64,000 nucleotides of DNA from Congeria kusceri (lineage: Eukaryota; Mollusca; Bivalvia; Myida; Dreissenidae). How positions within the stretch are numbered: position 1 is the stretch's first letter; each line of letters starts with the position of its first letter. The notes under the pieces were generated by a model. It was not told the origin of the DNA. It saw only the letters and a program-made list of their open reading frames with translations, and did not search any database. Positions 46,301 to 58,329 of the stretch are shown one piece after another. Location: assembly GCA_027627225.1 (NCBI GenBank), contig CM051034.1, positions 41,583,048 to 41,647,047 of the forward strand, given 5' to 3'. Both the position numbers and the translations under genes were made by a program.

Positions 46301-49300
46301 TACTCTCACACCAGAATGGATGGGGGTAAATGTACACTGTCCAAAATGTATCAGGGTAAATGTACACTGTCCAAAATGTATCACGGTAAATGTACACTGT
46401 CCAAAATGTATCAGGGTAAATGTACACTGTCCAAAATGTATCAGGGTAAATGTACACTCACACCGGAATGGATGGGGGTAAATGTACACTGTCCAAAATG
46501 TATCAGGGTAAATGTACACTCACACCAGAATGGATGGGGGTAAATGTACACTGTCCAAAATGTATCAGGGTAAATGTACACTCACACCAGAATGGATGGG
46601 GGTAAATGTACACTGTCCAAAATGTATCAGGGTAAATGTACACTCACTACAGAATGGATGGGGGTAAATGTACACTGTCCAAAATGTATCAGGGTAAATG
46701 TACACTCACACCAGAATGGATGGCGGTAAATGTACACTGTCCAAAATGTATCAAGGTAAATGTACACTCACACCAGAATTGATGGGGGTAAATGTACACT
46801 CACACCAGAATTAATGAAGGTAATTGTACACTCACACCAGAATTGATGGGGGTAGATGTACACTCACACCAGAATTGATGGGGGTAAATGTACATTGTCC
46901 AAAATGTATCAGGGTAAATGTACTCTCACACCAGAATTGATGGGGGTAAATGTACACTCACACCAGAATTGATGGGGGGGGGGTAAATGTACACTGTACA
47001 AAATGTATCAGGGTAAATGTACACTCACACCAGAATTGATGGGGGCAAATGTACACTACACCAGATTTGATGGGGGTAAATGTACACTGTCCAAAATGTA
47101 TCAGGGTAAATGTACTTTCACACCAGAATTGATGGGGGTAAATGTACACGTACACCAGAATTGATGGGGGTAAATGTACACGTCCAAAATGTATCTGGGT
47201 AAATGTACTCTCACACCAGAATTGATGGGGGTAAATGTACACTCACACCAGAATTGATGGGGGTAAATGTACACTGTCCAAAATGTATCCGGGTAAATGT
47301 ACTCTCAGTCGGTAAATGGTTATCTTAAAGGTGCACAAGAAAGTAATGAAGTAATCTTAAGAAATGTAGTAGACATTTCCTGAGATAATAAAAATGTTGA
47401 AAATAAGTCATTGCTACACATTGACACCTTTATTAGACAGTTATCATTTGGGTTCTGTTTTTCACTTTCATATGTATGCAAGATTTAAAATGATTTTATT
47501 TTCTTTACAAATCTTCAGATTATTCATGCGTAAAATTATGCATTTATGCGCCTTATCTTTATGTGTTGGAATGATCTTTCTCAAAAGACATCAAGTACTG
47601 GTTCTACCCAGCAAATGGACTCAAAGTGTCTCAATAAGCCTCTGGCTTTTGACACAATCGAGCATAAACTTATAGGTTTAAACTAACATATTTTTTGTGG
47701 CTTTTGAAACAAGGAATGTCTATCAAACCTAAAATGAATGCTTGTGCACAGAACTGATCTAGGTATTCCAAACAAGAGAAAAATGCGGAAACCGCATTAA
47801 AGCCGGATTTTTAATTTTGCCCATGGGGGTACATGTACAAGTAAATGTTAGTGAAGAAGTATGGAAGCTTCATGTCGATGATCTAAAATGTATGCAGTGT
47901 GGTGAGACTTAGCAAAAATTTGGTCTCAAAATAAAATGGAACATTTCTGTATAGTTTCATGAAGATTGACCAAGAACGTTTGAAAATATGACAGGAAAAC
48001 AAAACTTTAACGCACATTGTATTTTTAGCTCTAGTGGCCATTTTGTGCAGTGATGCGGAACCATTTGAATAAATTTGGTACAGTGTAATTGTTCATCAAG
48101 ATTGATCAAGAACTTTAGAAAATATGACAGAAATACAAAACTTCAACGCAAATTCTATTTTTAGCTCTAGTGGCCTTTTTGTGCAGTGAGGTGAAACCAT
48201 TTTATTACGTTTGGTAGAGGAACACTTAACAAACATTTGTGTAAAATTATTTGAAAATCAAGCCATAGGTTTAGAAGAAAATGGTGTTTAGACATAATTC
48301 TATTTTTAGCTCTGGTGGCCATCTTGTGAAGTGAAGCGGAACCATTTTCACAGGTTTGGTAGGGGACAATCCAAGGAAAATTTCTGTAAAGTTAATGAAG
48401 ATTGACCAAGAACTTTTGAAAATATGACAGTAACACAAAACTTTCACGCAAATTCTATTTTTAGCTCCAGTGACCATTTTGTGAAGTGAGGCAGAACCCT
48501 TTGAATAAGTTTGGTAGAGGAACACTAAAAGAACATGTGTGTAAAATTATTTAAAAATCTAGCCATAGGTTTAGAAGAAAATGGCGTTTAGACATAATTA
48601 TATTTTTAGCTCTGGTGGCCATCTTGTGCAGTGAAGCGGAACCATTTTCACAAGTTTGGTAGCGGACCATCCAAGGAACATTCATGTAGATTGACCAAAA
48701 ACTTTTGAAAATATGACAGGAATATGAAACTTAAACGCACATTCTATTTTTAGCTCTAGTGGCCACTTTGTGCAATGAGGCGGAACCATTTGAATACGTT
48801 TGGTAGAGGAACACTAAACGACCATTTGTGTAAAATTATTTGAAAATCTAGCCATAGGTTTAGAAGAAAATGGCGTTAAGACATAATTCTATTTTTCGAT
48901 CTGGCGGCCATCTTGTGCTGTGAAGCGGAACCATTTTCACAGGTTTGGTAGAGGACCATCCAAGGAACATTTCTTTTAAGTTTCATTAAGATTGACCAAG
49001 AACTTTTGAAAATATGACAGGAATACGAAACTTTAACGCAAATTGTTAACGACATCACAACGACCGCCCGCCCAACCGACCGGTTTTCGCTTATCTATAA
49101 ACCGAGATTTTTTGTTGAAAAATCCGGCTAATAACTTTACCGTAGAAAACATAAATTAACATAAAGCTAATGAAATTAATACTTAATTACGATTACAAGT
49201 GAGCAACTGGAAGATAGACAACAATTTCTATGTGCAACTATCAAGCAATATGTCAAACAGTTGCAAGACATACAACATTTCGGTATGTTTTCCTATTAAA

Positions 49301-52162
49301 AACAATACCAGTAATTTTTTACCACAATACTTTAACATGTAAACTTCCGGTACCTTGTCTCTGATGGACTGCCTCATTTCTTCCCGTTCTGCCTCCATTT
49401 TGCGATGTTTTTCTTTCCGTTTCTCTTCTGCCTCCCGTCTTGCCTCTGCCACCTCCGGATCCTCGTCTCCATCTGCCCCACCATCATCCTTCTTCTCATC
49501 ATCACCCCCCATAGCACCTGACCAATTAGAACACAGCATTAGAAACATTGCGGAAACTCTTGACCAATCAAAACATGGCTCGGGAAACAATGTATAACAC
49601 ATGCCCAATCTGAACAGGGCATAAGATAAATTGTACAACACCTGGCCAATCAAAACACAGGTAGTACAATCTTAATATTTGGGTTAGTTCTACATAATAC
49701 ACAACATTTATACTCATTATTTACAAGAAAACAGCATTTACTTGTAGATAACATGTCATAATATTAATACATTTACAATGTGAAGAGATGAAAAATTAAC
49801 TTTCACTTTCAAGTTTACAGCATAATTGCATATATTTACTGTGAACACTTTTTGTAATTTTTGTTTAAAATTAATGATAATTGATAACAAGTCATTTTTG
49901 TTTAATGTTGTACATGGCATATAATTTTCATACATAACTGATTTAAGAATAAACCTTTTTTTTTCAAGCATTTCATGCACCAGAAAGCTGTTTGTTAGTG
50001 TTAGACATTTCCAAGAGATTTCCTGGGTCAAACCAGTACTCTTATTGGTATTTGAGGACCGAGCCATTTCCGAGAGATTTCCTGGGTCAAACCAGTACTT
50101 TTATGGGTTTTTGAGGACCGAGCCATTTCCGAGAGATTTCCTGAGTCAAACCAGTATTTTTATGGGTATTTGAGGACTGAGCCATTTCCGAGAGATTTCC
50201 TGGGTCAAACCAGTACTTTTATGGGTATTTGAGGACCGAGCCATTTCCAATAGATTTCCTGGGTCAAACCAGTACTTTTATGGGTATTTGAGGACGGAGC
50301 CATTTCCAAGAGATTTCCTGGGTCAAACCAGTACTTTTATGGGTATTTGAGGACGGAGCCATTTCCGAGAGATTTTCTGGGTCAAACCAGTACTTTTATG
50401 GTATTTGAGGACCGAGCCATTTCCGAGAGATTTCCTGGGTCAAACCAGTACTTTTATGGGTATTTGAGGACTGAGCCATTTCCGAGAGATATCCTGGGTC
50501 TAATTCTAGAGTCGACACTGTGTCTGTATATGGAAATCCAGGTGAAAATTATTATTGCTAATTGTTCAATAATAAAACCATCACAAAGATAGTTCAGAAA
50601 AGTCCATGTGTCAACAAGGTAGCTATAATAGTTGTGCAAGTTCATGAAATAACATGTATACAAAGCTTGTTACAAAAAAATTGTGGGGCCAACATCTGGT
50701 TTAATTGCATTGTCATAGTCAAATATTATTATTCAAGCAACAGAATGCTCTTGGAAACGCCTCATATATTCCCTAATAAATGCCCTCGACCTAATGAACG
50801 CCCACCCCCACTATTTTTTAATAATAACCAAACTTCTTACCCTCATTTTGCTTCAAACACTCAATGCCAATGCATACCTGTTTTTGTAAATCTTTGTAAG
50901 AAATATTTGCAGAATGAGCTATACAGTCAAATTATCATGTTTTCTTTATCTGATATGTGGCGCGTAGTGAGAAAACCGGTCTTAATGCATGTGCTTAAAG
51001 TGTCGTCCCCGGATTAGCCTGTGCAGTCTGCACAGGCTAATCCAGGAGGGCACTTTCCGCTTGTATGGTATTTTCTGTTTAAAGGAAGTCTCTTCTAAAC
51101 ATAAATCCACTGTAGGCGGAAAGTGCCGTCCTGGATTAGCCTGTGCGGCTCATATATATGACAGAATGCCAGGAAGAAGACTCGTATCATACGCTCCCAT
51201 TTGGGAAAATGTAAGGCCCCCCCGCGGGTGCTGTTTATTAGGGAATGAATGGTATTCTGGTTAAATGTCATACTATGCAGACTATTTTTTTCTTGGTTAG
51301 TAAGCTGCATATTATCAAACAATAGCGTATCTGTACTTTATATCCAAGAAATATGAAATGCCAGTCCAAACATGCTATGCAATACTGTAACACGTGAAAA
51401 CAAAACTTGATTTTATGTTAAATAGGGTCCAATACTTTATAAATAATAGTCTGTTTCATTTTTTTAATATTATAATAATTATTTGCATTTTTTGCATGAT
51501 AAAAACATGTAGGCATTTCTGAATTACAGATTTCAAAGTACAGAAACATGACATGTCTGAATGTTAAGAAAACGTGCAGCACGCGTACACTACCTGCGAA
51601 TGTTTCTGAAACACAAACAAACATGCAACACGGATAGTACACAACATGGATAGAGCAGCCTAGGAATATATGTTATACAGTCTAAAACATGTCCGTATCA
51701 ATATTTTAACTTGAAGATTAAAATCTTACACATAAACCGTACCAAACATCAAACATATTGGTGTGACAACTAACACTATGAGATATTCAGCAAACATTAA
51801 TTTTCATTATAAACATTTGTTTTGTAAACCCAAAGACTTGCCACTGTTATTTTGCACACTTTTTTTGCACAAACACCAAATTAAGAGCAAAATATATTAA
51901 ATAGAGATATAAGTTTAATGGTAGGCATAATTTTATTTTCCATAAAATTAATATCTGCATATTAAAATCCAATGTTGTTTTAAATTTCACTCTTGCATTT
52001 CTGTCCATACATCCATCAAAGAGGGCAATAATATTTATAAGCATTAAAAATAAAGCTTGTATCAAATTATTTTTATACACTAAGAATATTTATTATATTA
52101 AAATAAATACCTTTTACAGACTTCAACTGGTTTCCAACCATCTGTTTTGCTATGAAAGCCAT
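40262..52162 (-). CDS. cplx: Complexin (four coding exons, farnesylation-type C-terminus)
   Basis: Complexin is a small cytosolic protein. It binds assembled SNARE complexes at presynaptic terminals, clamps spontaneous fusion and promotes Ca-triggered vesicle fusion. Four exons with matching phases give 153 residues. The order is: N-terminus MAFIAKQMVGNQLKSVKG; acidic linker; accessory and central SNARE-binding helix RREAEEKRKEKHRKMEAERE + EMRQSIRDKYGLKKK; RKKKTPAELAAEA; a C-terminal region with an amphipathic helix; and CSLQ at the end, a CAAX box of the farnesyl type. The arrangement matches the fly CAAX isoform as I remember it. All key helix residues are present and there are no breaks. 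Length is close to the family norm (about 130-160). Confidence 0.95.
40747..41011. mobile_element. Full-length palindromic MITE
   Basis: TGAGGCGTGTCGTGGG at the left, CCCACGACACACCTCA at the right, with both palindromic arms and the spacer. Located in the last complexin intron, close to the final exon. Confidence 0.85.
41185..41766. repeat. 52-bp minisatellite, 11 copies
   Basis: Unit GATATTGCCATGAGAAGTGC + ACAATGACTTACACTATCAC + GGCAGAAGTGAC, starting at 41195 and 41247 and continuing to 41766. Variants GAGCAGT and GAGAGGT recur at regular intervals, which points to a higher-order unit. In the last complexin intron. Confidence 0.9.
43239..43501. mobile_element. Full-length palindromic MITE
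   Basis: TGAGGCGTGTCATGGG ... CCCACGACACGCCTGA with intact arms and spacer; complexin intron. Confidence 0.83.
44210..44610. repeat. ~180-bp modular repeat, 2 copies
   Basis: AGGGCCATAATTCTGCC, GACAATAGTTCTGTGAAAG and GAAATTGTTC recur. Same general class as the 58.3-59.3 kb block. Confidence 0.65.
44790..44895. mobile_element. Internally deleted palindromic MITE, 106 bp
   Basis: Both outer ends (TGAGGCGCGTCATGGG and CCCACGACGCGCCTCA) are kept. The sequence jumps from CTTGTGCAGTCCGC directly to ATTAAGACCGG, losing the spacer and most of the right arm. Confidence 0.82.
45856..45896 (-). CDS. Possible alternative complexin C-terminus by read-through
   Basis: If the donor at 45896 is not used, the frame continues SKFSSLCCCMNFV to TAG (45858-45856). 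Three adjacent cysteines close to the end are reminiscent of palmitoylated tails. It may simply be chance sequence after an ordinary donor. Alternative C-termini are known for insect complexins (from memory). Confidence 0.3.
45897..46038 (-). CDS. cplx: Complexin exon after the central helix
   Basis: Acceptor TGTATTTCAG (ends 46039), phase 0 in. Donor GTAAAT (45896), phase 1 out. It encodes YGLKKKVPEEEAMMNQQDEA, GRIGRKKKTPAELAAEANAD and DEEDNFA. IRDK+YGLKKK completes the central helix, and RKKKTPAELAAEA is typical of invertebrate complexins. Confidence 0.95.
46197..46275. repeat. 41-bp tandem duplication
   Basis: TGTGCTGATATACACGGATC + CAGAGCTCCAGGT occurs twice, separated by TATATACAC. Confidence 0.8.
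46290..47312. repeat. ~1-kb two-module minisatellite
   Basis: Module A is GTAAATGTACACTGTCCAAA + ATGTATCAGG. Module B is GTAAATGTACACTCACACCA + GAATGGATGGGG. A and B alternate or repeat with drift from GGATGG (left half) to TTGATGG (right half). The period is 30-31 bp. Between complexin exons 2 and 3, next to exon 3. Open frames across it are artefacts. Confidence 0.9.
47571..47687 (+). mobile_element. SINE tail fragment
   Basis: TTCTCAAAAGACATCAAGTACTGG, GTGTCTCAATAAGCCT and TATAGGTTTAAACTAA match the 3' half of the SINE at 39529. Confidence 0.65.
47930..49065. repeat. ~145-bp tandem modular repeat in complexin intron
   Basis: TTCTATTTTTAGCTCTAGTG, GCCATTTTGTGCAGTGA and AAGATTGACCAAGAAC recur about seven times, ending in ACGACCGCCCGCCCAACCGA. 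Non-coding. Confidence 0.75.
49354..49517 (-). CDS. cplx: Complexin exon with SNARE-binding helix
   Basis: Acceptor AATTGGTCAG (ends 49518), donor GTACCG, phase 1 in and phase 0 out. It encodes AMGGDDEKKDDGGADGDEDP (acidic linker), EVAEARREAEEKRKEKHRKM (accessory helix) and EAEREEMRQSIRDK (start of central helix), the most conserved part of the family. Confidence 0.96.
50008..50508. repeat. 59-bp minisatellite, ~8.5 copies
   Basis: Unit TTTGAGGACCGAGCCATTTC + CGAGAGATTTCCTGGGTCAA + ACCAGTACTTTTATGGGTA. In the first complexin intron. Confidence 0.9.
50956..51153. mobile_element. Palindromic MITE, right arm truncated
   Basis: Left end TGTGGCGCGTAGTGAG with the complete left arm and spacer; the right arm stops after AGCCTGTGCGG. 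Confidence 0.75.
52111..52162 (-). CDS. cplx: Complexin exon with start codon
   Basis: ATG at 52162 in strong context (A at -3, G at +4) encodes MAFIAKQMVGNQLKSVK, the conserved invertebrate complexin N-terminus. Donor GTATTT at 52110, phase 1. The exon extends upstream as 5' UTR to an acceptor with a long pyrimidine tract, TCTTTTTTCAG, ending at 52321. Confidence 0.95.
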
Positions 52163-52293
52163 CCTGTATTCCCTGTTAACAGCCCAAATCCAAAGAATTC
52201 ACAAGCGGTTCACTCCCTTGGTAGGTCTACATTTATTACCTCCCTTTGTATTTTCCTACTTTTCCCAGTCAAGTTGTAGTTCGTTTTCAGTCG

Positions 52294-52320
52294 TCACTCA
52301 GCGTTGTTGATTTCTGACAT
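52294..52320 (-). promoter_or_regulatory. Upstream ORFs in the complexin 5' leader
   Basis: The 5' UTR part of the first coding exon starts right at an ATG that opens MSEINNAE and a stop. A second ATG is followed immediately by TAG (52232-52227), a start-stop element. Both precede the main ATG at 52162 and could reduce translation (inference). The first could change if upstream exons add sequence. Confidence 0.5.
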
Positions 52321-52349
52321 CTGAAAAAAGAAAATAAATAAATAACACA

Positions 52350-52513
52350 ACTACAAGGACCAGGACGACACTTTCCGCCTACAGTGGATTTATGTTTATA
52401 AGAAACTTCCACGAAACAGAAAATACCATAAAAGCGGAAAGTGCCGTCCTGGATCGGGGAAAACACTTGACACACATGCATTAAGCCCGGTTTTCCCACA
52501 ACATGCTTCATTT
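52350..52513. mobile_element. Palindromic MITE, left end missing
   Basis: Begins within the left arm (CCAGGACGACACTTTCCGCC) and keeps the right end ...CCACAACATGCTTCA. It lies ~30 bp upstream (in transcript sense) of the first coding complexin exon. Confidence 0.75.
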
Positions 52514-52735
52514 TTTTTAAATCCTGGCTCCAGCTGGATCAACACCAAAATCTCATCATTTGTTCATTTGCGGAGTTCCAACCTTCCCAGAAAATGTTAT
52601 ACAAATCTGTTCATAACTTGTTGCTTAACCATGCCTAAACTACCAAACAAACAAACAAACAAATAAACAACCCATACTTGGCTATAACAAAACCTCCTTG
52701 GCAGGGGTAAATAACACAAATCAAAGTAAAACAAA

Positions 52736-52978
52736 TGAGGTGTGTTGTGGGAAACCCGGGCTTAATGCATCTGCGTAAAGTGTCGTCCCGGATCAGCCAG
52801 TGCAGTTCGCACAGGCTAATCCAGGACGACACTTTCCACGTTTATGGTATTTTCTGTTTCAAAGAAGTCTCTAAACATAAATCCACTGTAGGCGGAGAGT
52901 GTCGTCCCAGTTTAGCCTGTGCAGACTCTACAGGCAGATCCGGAATAACACTCTAAGCAGATGCATCAAGCCTGCCTC
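52736..52978. mobile_element. Palindromic MITE, right end eroded
   Basis: TGAGGTGTGTTGTGGG left end, both arms present; the right end decays after AGATGCATCAAGCCTG. Confidence 0.75.
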
Positions 52979-55096
52979 CTATAAGACAGAGTTCTACAAT
53001 AACTTAAATACTACTACCAGTTCTACATATACATGTTTAGTTAAAAGAATATTGATCTTTGACAACGTTCAACATGGTGAAAGTAAAATGCCAGAAGAAT
53101 GTATATCACTGCATTAGTTTTACGGTTCTCTATTTCAAATAGTAATTATTGATTGTCTACCAAAGCTACTATTACAAAATTATAAATGAACTATGCACAT
53201 CTATAGTTTTTAAAGTGTATACGGAATACCACATTCTTTTTTGTTGCTTACATAACTTCAGTTCATTGTATTTGATTAAAAGAAACAAGCCGACATCTTC
53301 ATAAGAAAGAAAGATCTAAAATTCTCACAAACTCAAGAAAACAACTCTTAATAAGAATGAATGATCTTAAATTCTCACAAATTCAAGAAAACACATCTTA
53401 ATAGAAAGAAGGAGCTTAAATTCTCATGAACTGAAGGAAACCAGCTAGTGCCATGCAGTAATTAAGGCAATTGACTTTGAAGTCAGACATCATTCAGCAT
53501 GTCAACACTGCAGTCAAAGGCAATGGAGAAAACATCAGTCTAGGCCACAGGTTTTTAATAACTTGCTTAACAGATTTCTTTAACAAATGTTTCAGATGGA
53601 TAGTGGAAAAAAGAAACATGACGACTGGTATGGCTTCAATGGCTTAAGTGAGGAGTGTCAGAAGGAAAAGGACCTTGATTAGCAGAGGTTTCATCAAAGT
53701 TGGCCAGGCTGGGCCAAGTGTGGTTTCAGAGGATGTGTTGCATAAAGAAATAGTTTACCCATGCATGCACCCACTTTGGACAAACTCTCATGGCATTTGA
53801 TCACTGGCCTTAGCTAAACATTATTTTTTTTACAATATGAAAAAGTTTGAAGAGGAAATCTTATCTGGAGGCATTGAATAAAATTGCAAAAAAAAAGTTT
53901 GCATTGTTTCAGCTTCAATTTTATCATAATATCTTGGAATGTTCTCGTTTCACTGTTTATTTTTAGCGCGCTTCTCTCTACAGTTTTTTGTTTGTTTGAT
54001 TTTCAGTAGAGAAACTCTGATTACACAAAGGTCGCACAATATAGCATTGTTGTTTCCGGCTTATGCATGGAAAAAATGGAATAAGTTTTTTCAGGATTTG
54101 TAATACCGATAGATTTGTTACCATAAACAATTTATTGCAAAATTATGGCCCAATGTGACCGCAGCAAGCCTGCGGGTGACTCTGATTACAGGCTTTCAAA
54201 ACCTTGTATGTACACAGATGGCAGCGTGGCAGGAAGCTTTTTCTTCGAACTTCTAATTACGAAGCACTTTAAATGTTTCTTCTAAGAAATCTATGAAAAG
54301 AAAGACACCAATTATTTTGCCAACGGATACATGTTTAAGATCGAGTTTGTATATATCTGCCTTTCTGGGACCATCAACCCCAGATTTTATTCCAAACCAT
54401 AATGTATAGCATGACGATGTGCATTTCCATGCAGAATTAATGGGTAACATTCTGTCCAGTGGCTGTCAACATGGTTGAAGTGACATTTATAGCACCAGAG
54501 AGCCATTTTATTGGTGACAATACTATCTGAATTTCCATCGAGAACACTTGCTGGACAAAAGTTGTATTTCCTTTGTCACTTAATATATGAAAGTACCCCA
54601 ATTACATTTCTTATATTTTCAAGGAAACAAAACAAACAATAGGTGTTGACTGTGTTGAATAAATTTAATTATCAGAAAGGGATTCCTCAAACTATGCCAA
54701 CAGCATCTGAGTCGTAAAACTATTTTATTCAAGCTCACCCCAAACCTATAAAATATCTCTTGAATAGAAACCAACATGCCCTGAACCTGTCAATGATAGA
54801 AATGAAGTAAATATAATCACAATAATTCTGTTAATTGCAGAACAATTGTTGCAAAACTTTATGAAGTTATATAAAATTATTTTCAATGATTCTTAATTTG
54901 TTTCCAAACAGATAGTCAGGTCATCAAATAGACAAGTTTACAACAGTGTAAATTAACCTTTGTCAGTTGTTATAAAGCTGTTAACTCCGTGTAAATTAGT
55001 GACCTATTTTAACAAAGGATTCAGCCCTGGTCTCCTGGCCCTACAACCTACCTTACCAACATTAACAACATGGAACTCAAAGACACCAAACATATA
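52979..55096. other. Upstream of complexin coding exons, no recognised gene
   Basis: AT-rich. There is a ~60-bp triplication at 53285-53440 (CTTAAATTCTCACAA, ACTCAAGAAAAC). No coding exon recognised. The complexin promoter and 5' UTR exons are expected somewhere to the right of 52321. Confidence 0.45.
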
Positions 55097-55285
55097 TGAG
55101 GCCTGTTGTGGAAAAACCGGACTTAATGCATGTGCAGTCCACACAGGCTAATTCAGGTCGACACTTTTTGCTTTTATGGTATTTTCTGTTTCAAGGAAGT
55201 CTCTTCTAAATATAAATGTGGCACGTTGTGGGAAAACCGGACTTAATGCATGTGCCTAAAGTGTCGTCCCGGATTAGCTTGTGCA
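55097..55285. mobile_element. Two overlapping partial palindromic MITEs
   Basis: A first copy (TGAGGCCTGTTGTGG...TTCTAAATATAAA) breaks at ~55216. A new left end, TGGCACGTTGTGGGAAAACC, starts immediately and runs to TTAGCTTGTGCA. Either one inserted into another or a duplication occurred. Confidence 0.7.
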
Positions 55286-58200
55286 AGGAATCAGTCATCA
55301 TACGAAGAAAATGTTGGTAGAAAGTTGGTCTCTGTGCAAAACCATGATGTAACAAACAAAAATTAAAGCTCACAGTTGCTATCAATAAATTCCACAAATA
55401 TTTGTTTTTATTTTCTGATAAACAGTGTCAGTTACACATTATGCCATTTGACATATTTATCCGATAAAAAGTCCGCCTCAATTTTGTTTCGGCGTAGCTG
55501 TTTAACCCAACTTTTGACCTTTCTCAACATCCAACCAAATGTTGTGAACGTTTCCCGCCAGTAGTCCTGAATGAATAAATCCTAACATTGCATTGGCTAA
55601 AAAAGAAATCCCCACCACGGCCTGAAAAAATTGGCTCCATTTCTTTTTGGAATCGAATGGAAAAATGAGCCAATGTGGAAAAATGCAGACATACCTCTTC
55701 ACTTTGTTTACGATTTTCACTAATTTCCAGTTCTGAGCTCCACCTAGGAAGTTGCATTGGCTCAATTTTTCATTTTCAATTTACATACCAGTGTTTGCAG
55801 GCCGTGTAATATGACCTTGGGAAAATTCCCCGTTAATATCGCATATTCGATAGGCAACATTCCATAGAATACACTCGCTGACTAACCTGCCCCTATTAAT
55901 AGTATACAGGTCAACATCGTTTTAACAAGCATCCAGAGAACCATAGACAATAAGATTAACAATGAATGGAAAATCACTTATATTAATAAACTTGCCATGC
56001 ATGTATATTTGAATAACGGTTGGCAGATCAGATTAATTATTTAGAATTGCATTTTCTCTTATCTTCTCCTGCAGAGGCTATTCAATGTATAAATAGATTT
56101 TACATCTTCCTATAAATAGACACTGGCGGAAGCTTCGGACAAATGTACTTTAATTTGATTTAAATTTGGTATTTTTACTTTATGTGCGTGTTATGAATGC
56201 ATTAAAACTATAATCGATATACACAAAAACGCTTGAGACGTATTTTCCCGAAGGAATATTAATCCTTTTCGCTACGGTTAATATAACTTTACGTTCTTGT
56301 TATCACAAAATGAAGTCAAATCATTATTCTAAATTGCGATAAATGTTCACTGACGTGTGTTTTTATTTGACACACATGGTATAAATGCTTAATCCATAAC
56401 AAATATAGTAATCACTCATACTAAGTCTTGTCATTGTTTTCTAGGAAACAATGTAACTTCCAGTAAATTTTGATTTGCCTGACAAATACTGTATAAATTA
56501 TTTAGATTTAAAAAAATCACTGATGAAAAATATGAGGCGGTAAGATCTGTTAATTTTACTGACATTACATAATTAAAATATCTTACAGACTTTTCATAGT
56601 TTCCCAGCGCCTTACGATGCTCTGCATCATTGTTTTTCTTGTGAAATACTGATATTTCTACCAAATTCTCGTGCTATTCAATCTCCAAATAGACATTGTT
56701 TTTATATTGACTGTGAATAAATGCATTGTATACTAAAATAATTTAATTATGAAAAACGTTTTAAATATATGTATTTTGTTGTAATTGTAAAATGCTTAGT
56801 TTTACTTTGTATAGATAAACATACTGACGTTGATGAGCAGATGAGTCTGACTTATTTGGGTTATCCAAGTAGCAGTGATTTAAAACATGATGCATTTCAT
56901 CAGTTCATTCCTTTGACTTGAAATACTGATATTCTTTTTATTTATTTCGAACTTAGAAACATTTCATACTACTGTTTTCGGAGCTAGCCACATGAAAATA
57001 TGAGTTCGCTATTTGAAAATGAAAATTTACTTATTTTTATTTTATTTTGAAAAATAATAATAAATGCGTGTAGAATAACGATTTATAAAGAAATGAGACT
57101 GTTCGATTATAAACCAAATCAACATATGCATCAGTTTTAAATATTAATGTTGGATATTCAATTTACATTCTTTACTAATTTTACAACATGTGCCGAATAT
57201 CTTTTTTTAAAGATATTTATTGTTACTCGTAAAGTAATTGTCACAAATAATTACATCTAGAAAACAATAAGTCCGTTATTTTAAATTAGGACAGCAGAAC
57301 CTGGTAATACTTTCATTTCCTTCCCAACCAAGTTTCTTACCAAGTCCATTATGCTGGTATTAAATTGCTGCCCATTTGGCATTGATCAGAATGTATTTGT
57401 CTATAACCCAGTTTGTAGACCAAACAGGGGGGCAGTCCAGTCAGGCTTCTGATAAGGGGAAGTAGACAATAAGAGGAAGTGAACCTGCTGTAGTGTAAAC
57501 ATAGTGGTTGAACAGGGAAATTAAGAAATGTTGTTGATATTCTGAACAGACAATGAACAATTAAAAGATAGTTTTCTGCCACTTGAATGTTAATCTACAC
57601 CACAAATAATAATATTGATATAAATCTTGTGTATTATTTGGGTTATACATTAAAATCACTCATCAAACAGAAATAACCAATTGACTGTGAATACAGTAAT
57701 CAGGGAAGGTGGTTTCCTATAGGTATATCTTGTTTGAAGATTTTGAGACCATGGCCAATAAAATAAAATACATTTAATTCCATAATGTACAAAATGGCAT
57801 AACATTATCAAAACTTATAATTCAAAAAATATTTTTATACCTTAAGTGTTTATTAAAAAGTACAACCTTTCCAAAAAATGAAAGAAATTTTTAAAATAAT
57901 ACGCATATGGATTTAAAAGTATAACACTGGTAAAGGATTTCAAAATGATAAATTAAATTTATTAGTACTTTTTGTTGTGTGAATTGATTTGTATGTACAA
58001 AGAGCGAAAAAAAAAGTTTTAAAGCAATTACTTTATTTAAATATTTAAATATTATAAAAATTTTAATACACTTTTTTTGTATGTACAAAATTAATGTTTG
58101 AATTTTGTCTTTGTTAAGTTTAAATGCCAACTATAACAATATGCATACCGGTAACTAAACAAAATAAATTGATGTTAAGTGGAAGAAACAATAAATAAAT

Positions 58201-58329
58201 TGTCTCTTTGGATCTGAATTAAGAAAATTCCAGTTCATGAAAATCAAATATTTGAATAGGATCATGAATCAACTAAGATCTTTAATCTTATGATATGCAA
58301 AATGCTCAAGTTATACAACCATTTGCCAA
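55286..58329. other. AT-rich stretch without recognisable features
   Basis: Several short ORFs (e.g. 55502-55765 minus, 57349-57582 minus) lack splice-supported or family-like sequence. I see no repeats or RNA genes. Confidence 0.45.

Noticed and set aside
46151..46543. ORFs of 74-122 codons
   Set aside because: Translation of the two-module minisatellite.
55502..55765. 87-codon minus ORF (FIHSGLLAGNVHNIWLDVEK part)
   Set aside because: Possible old repeat; no links to neighbouring exons and not recognised.
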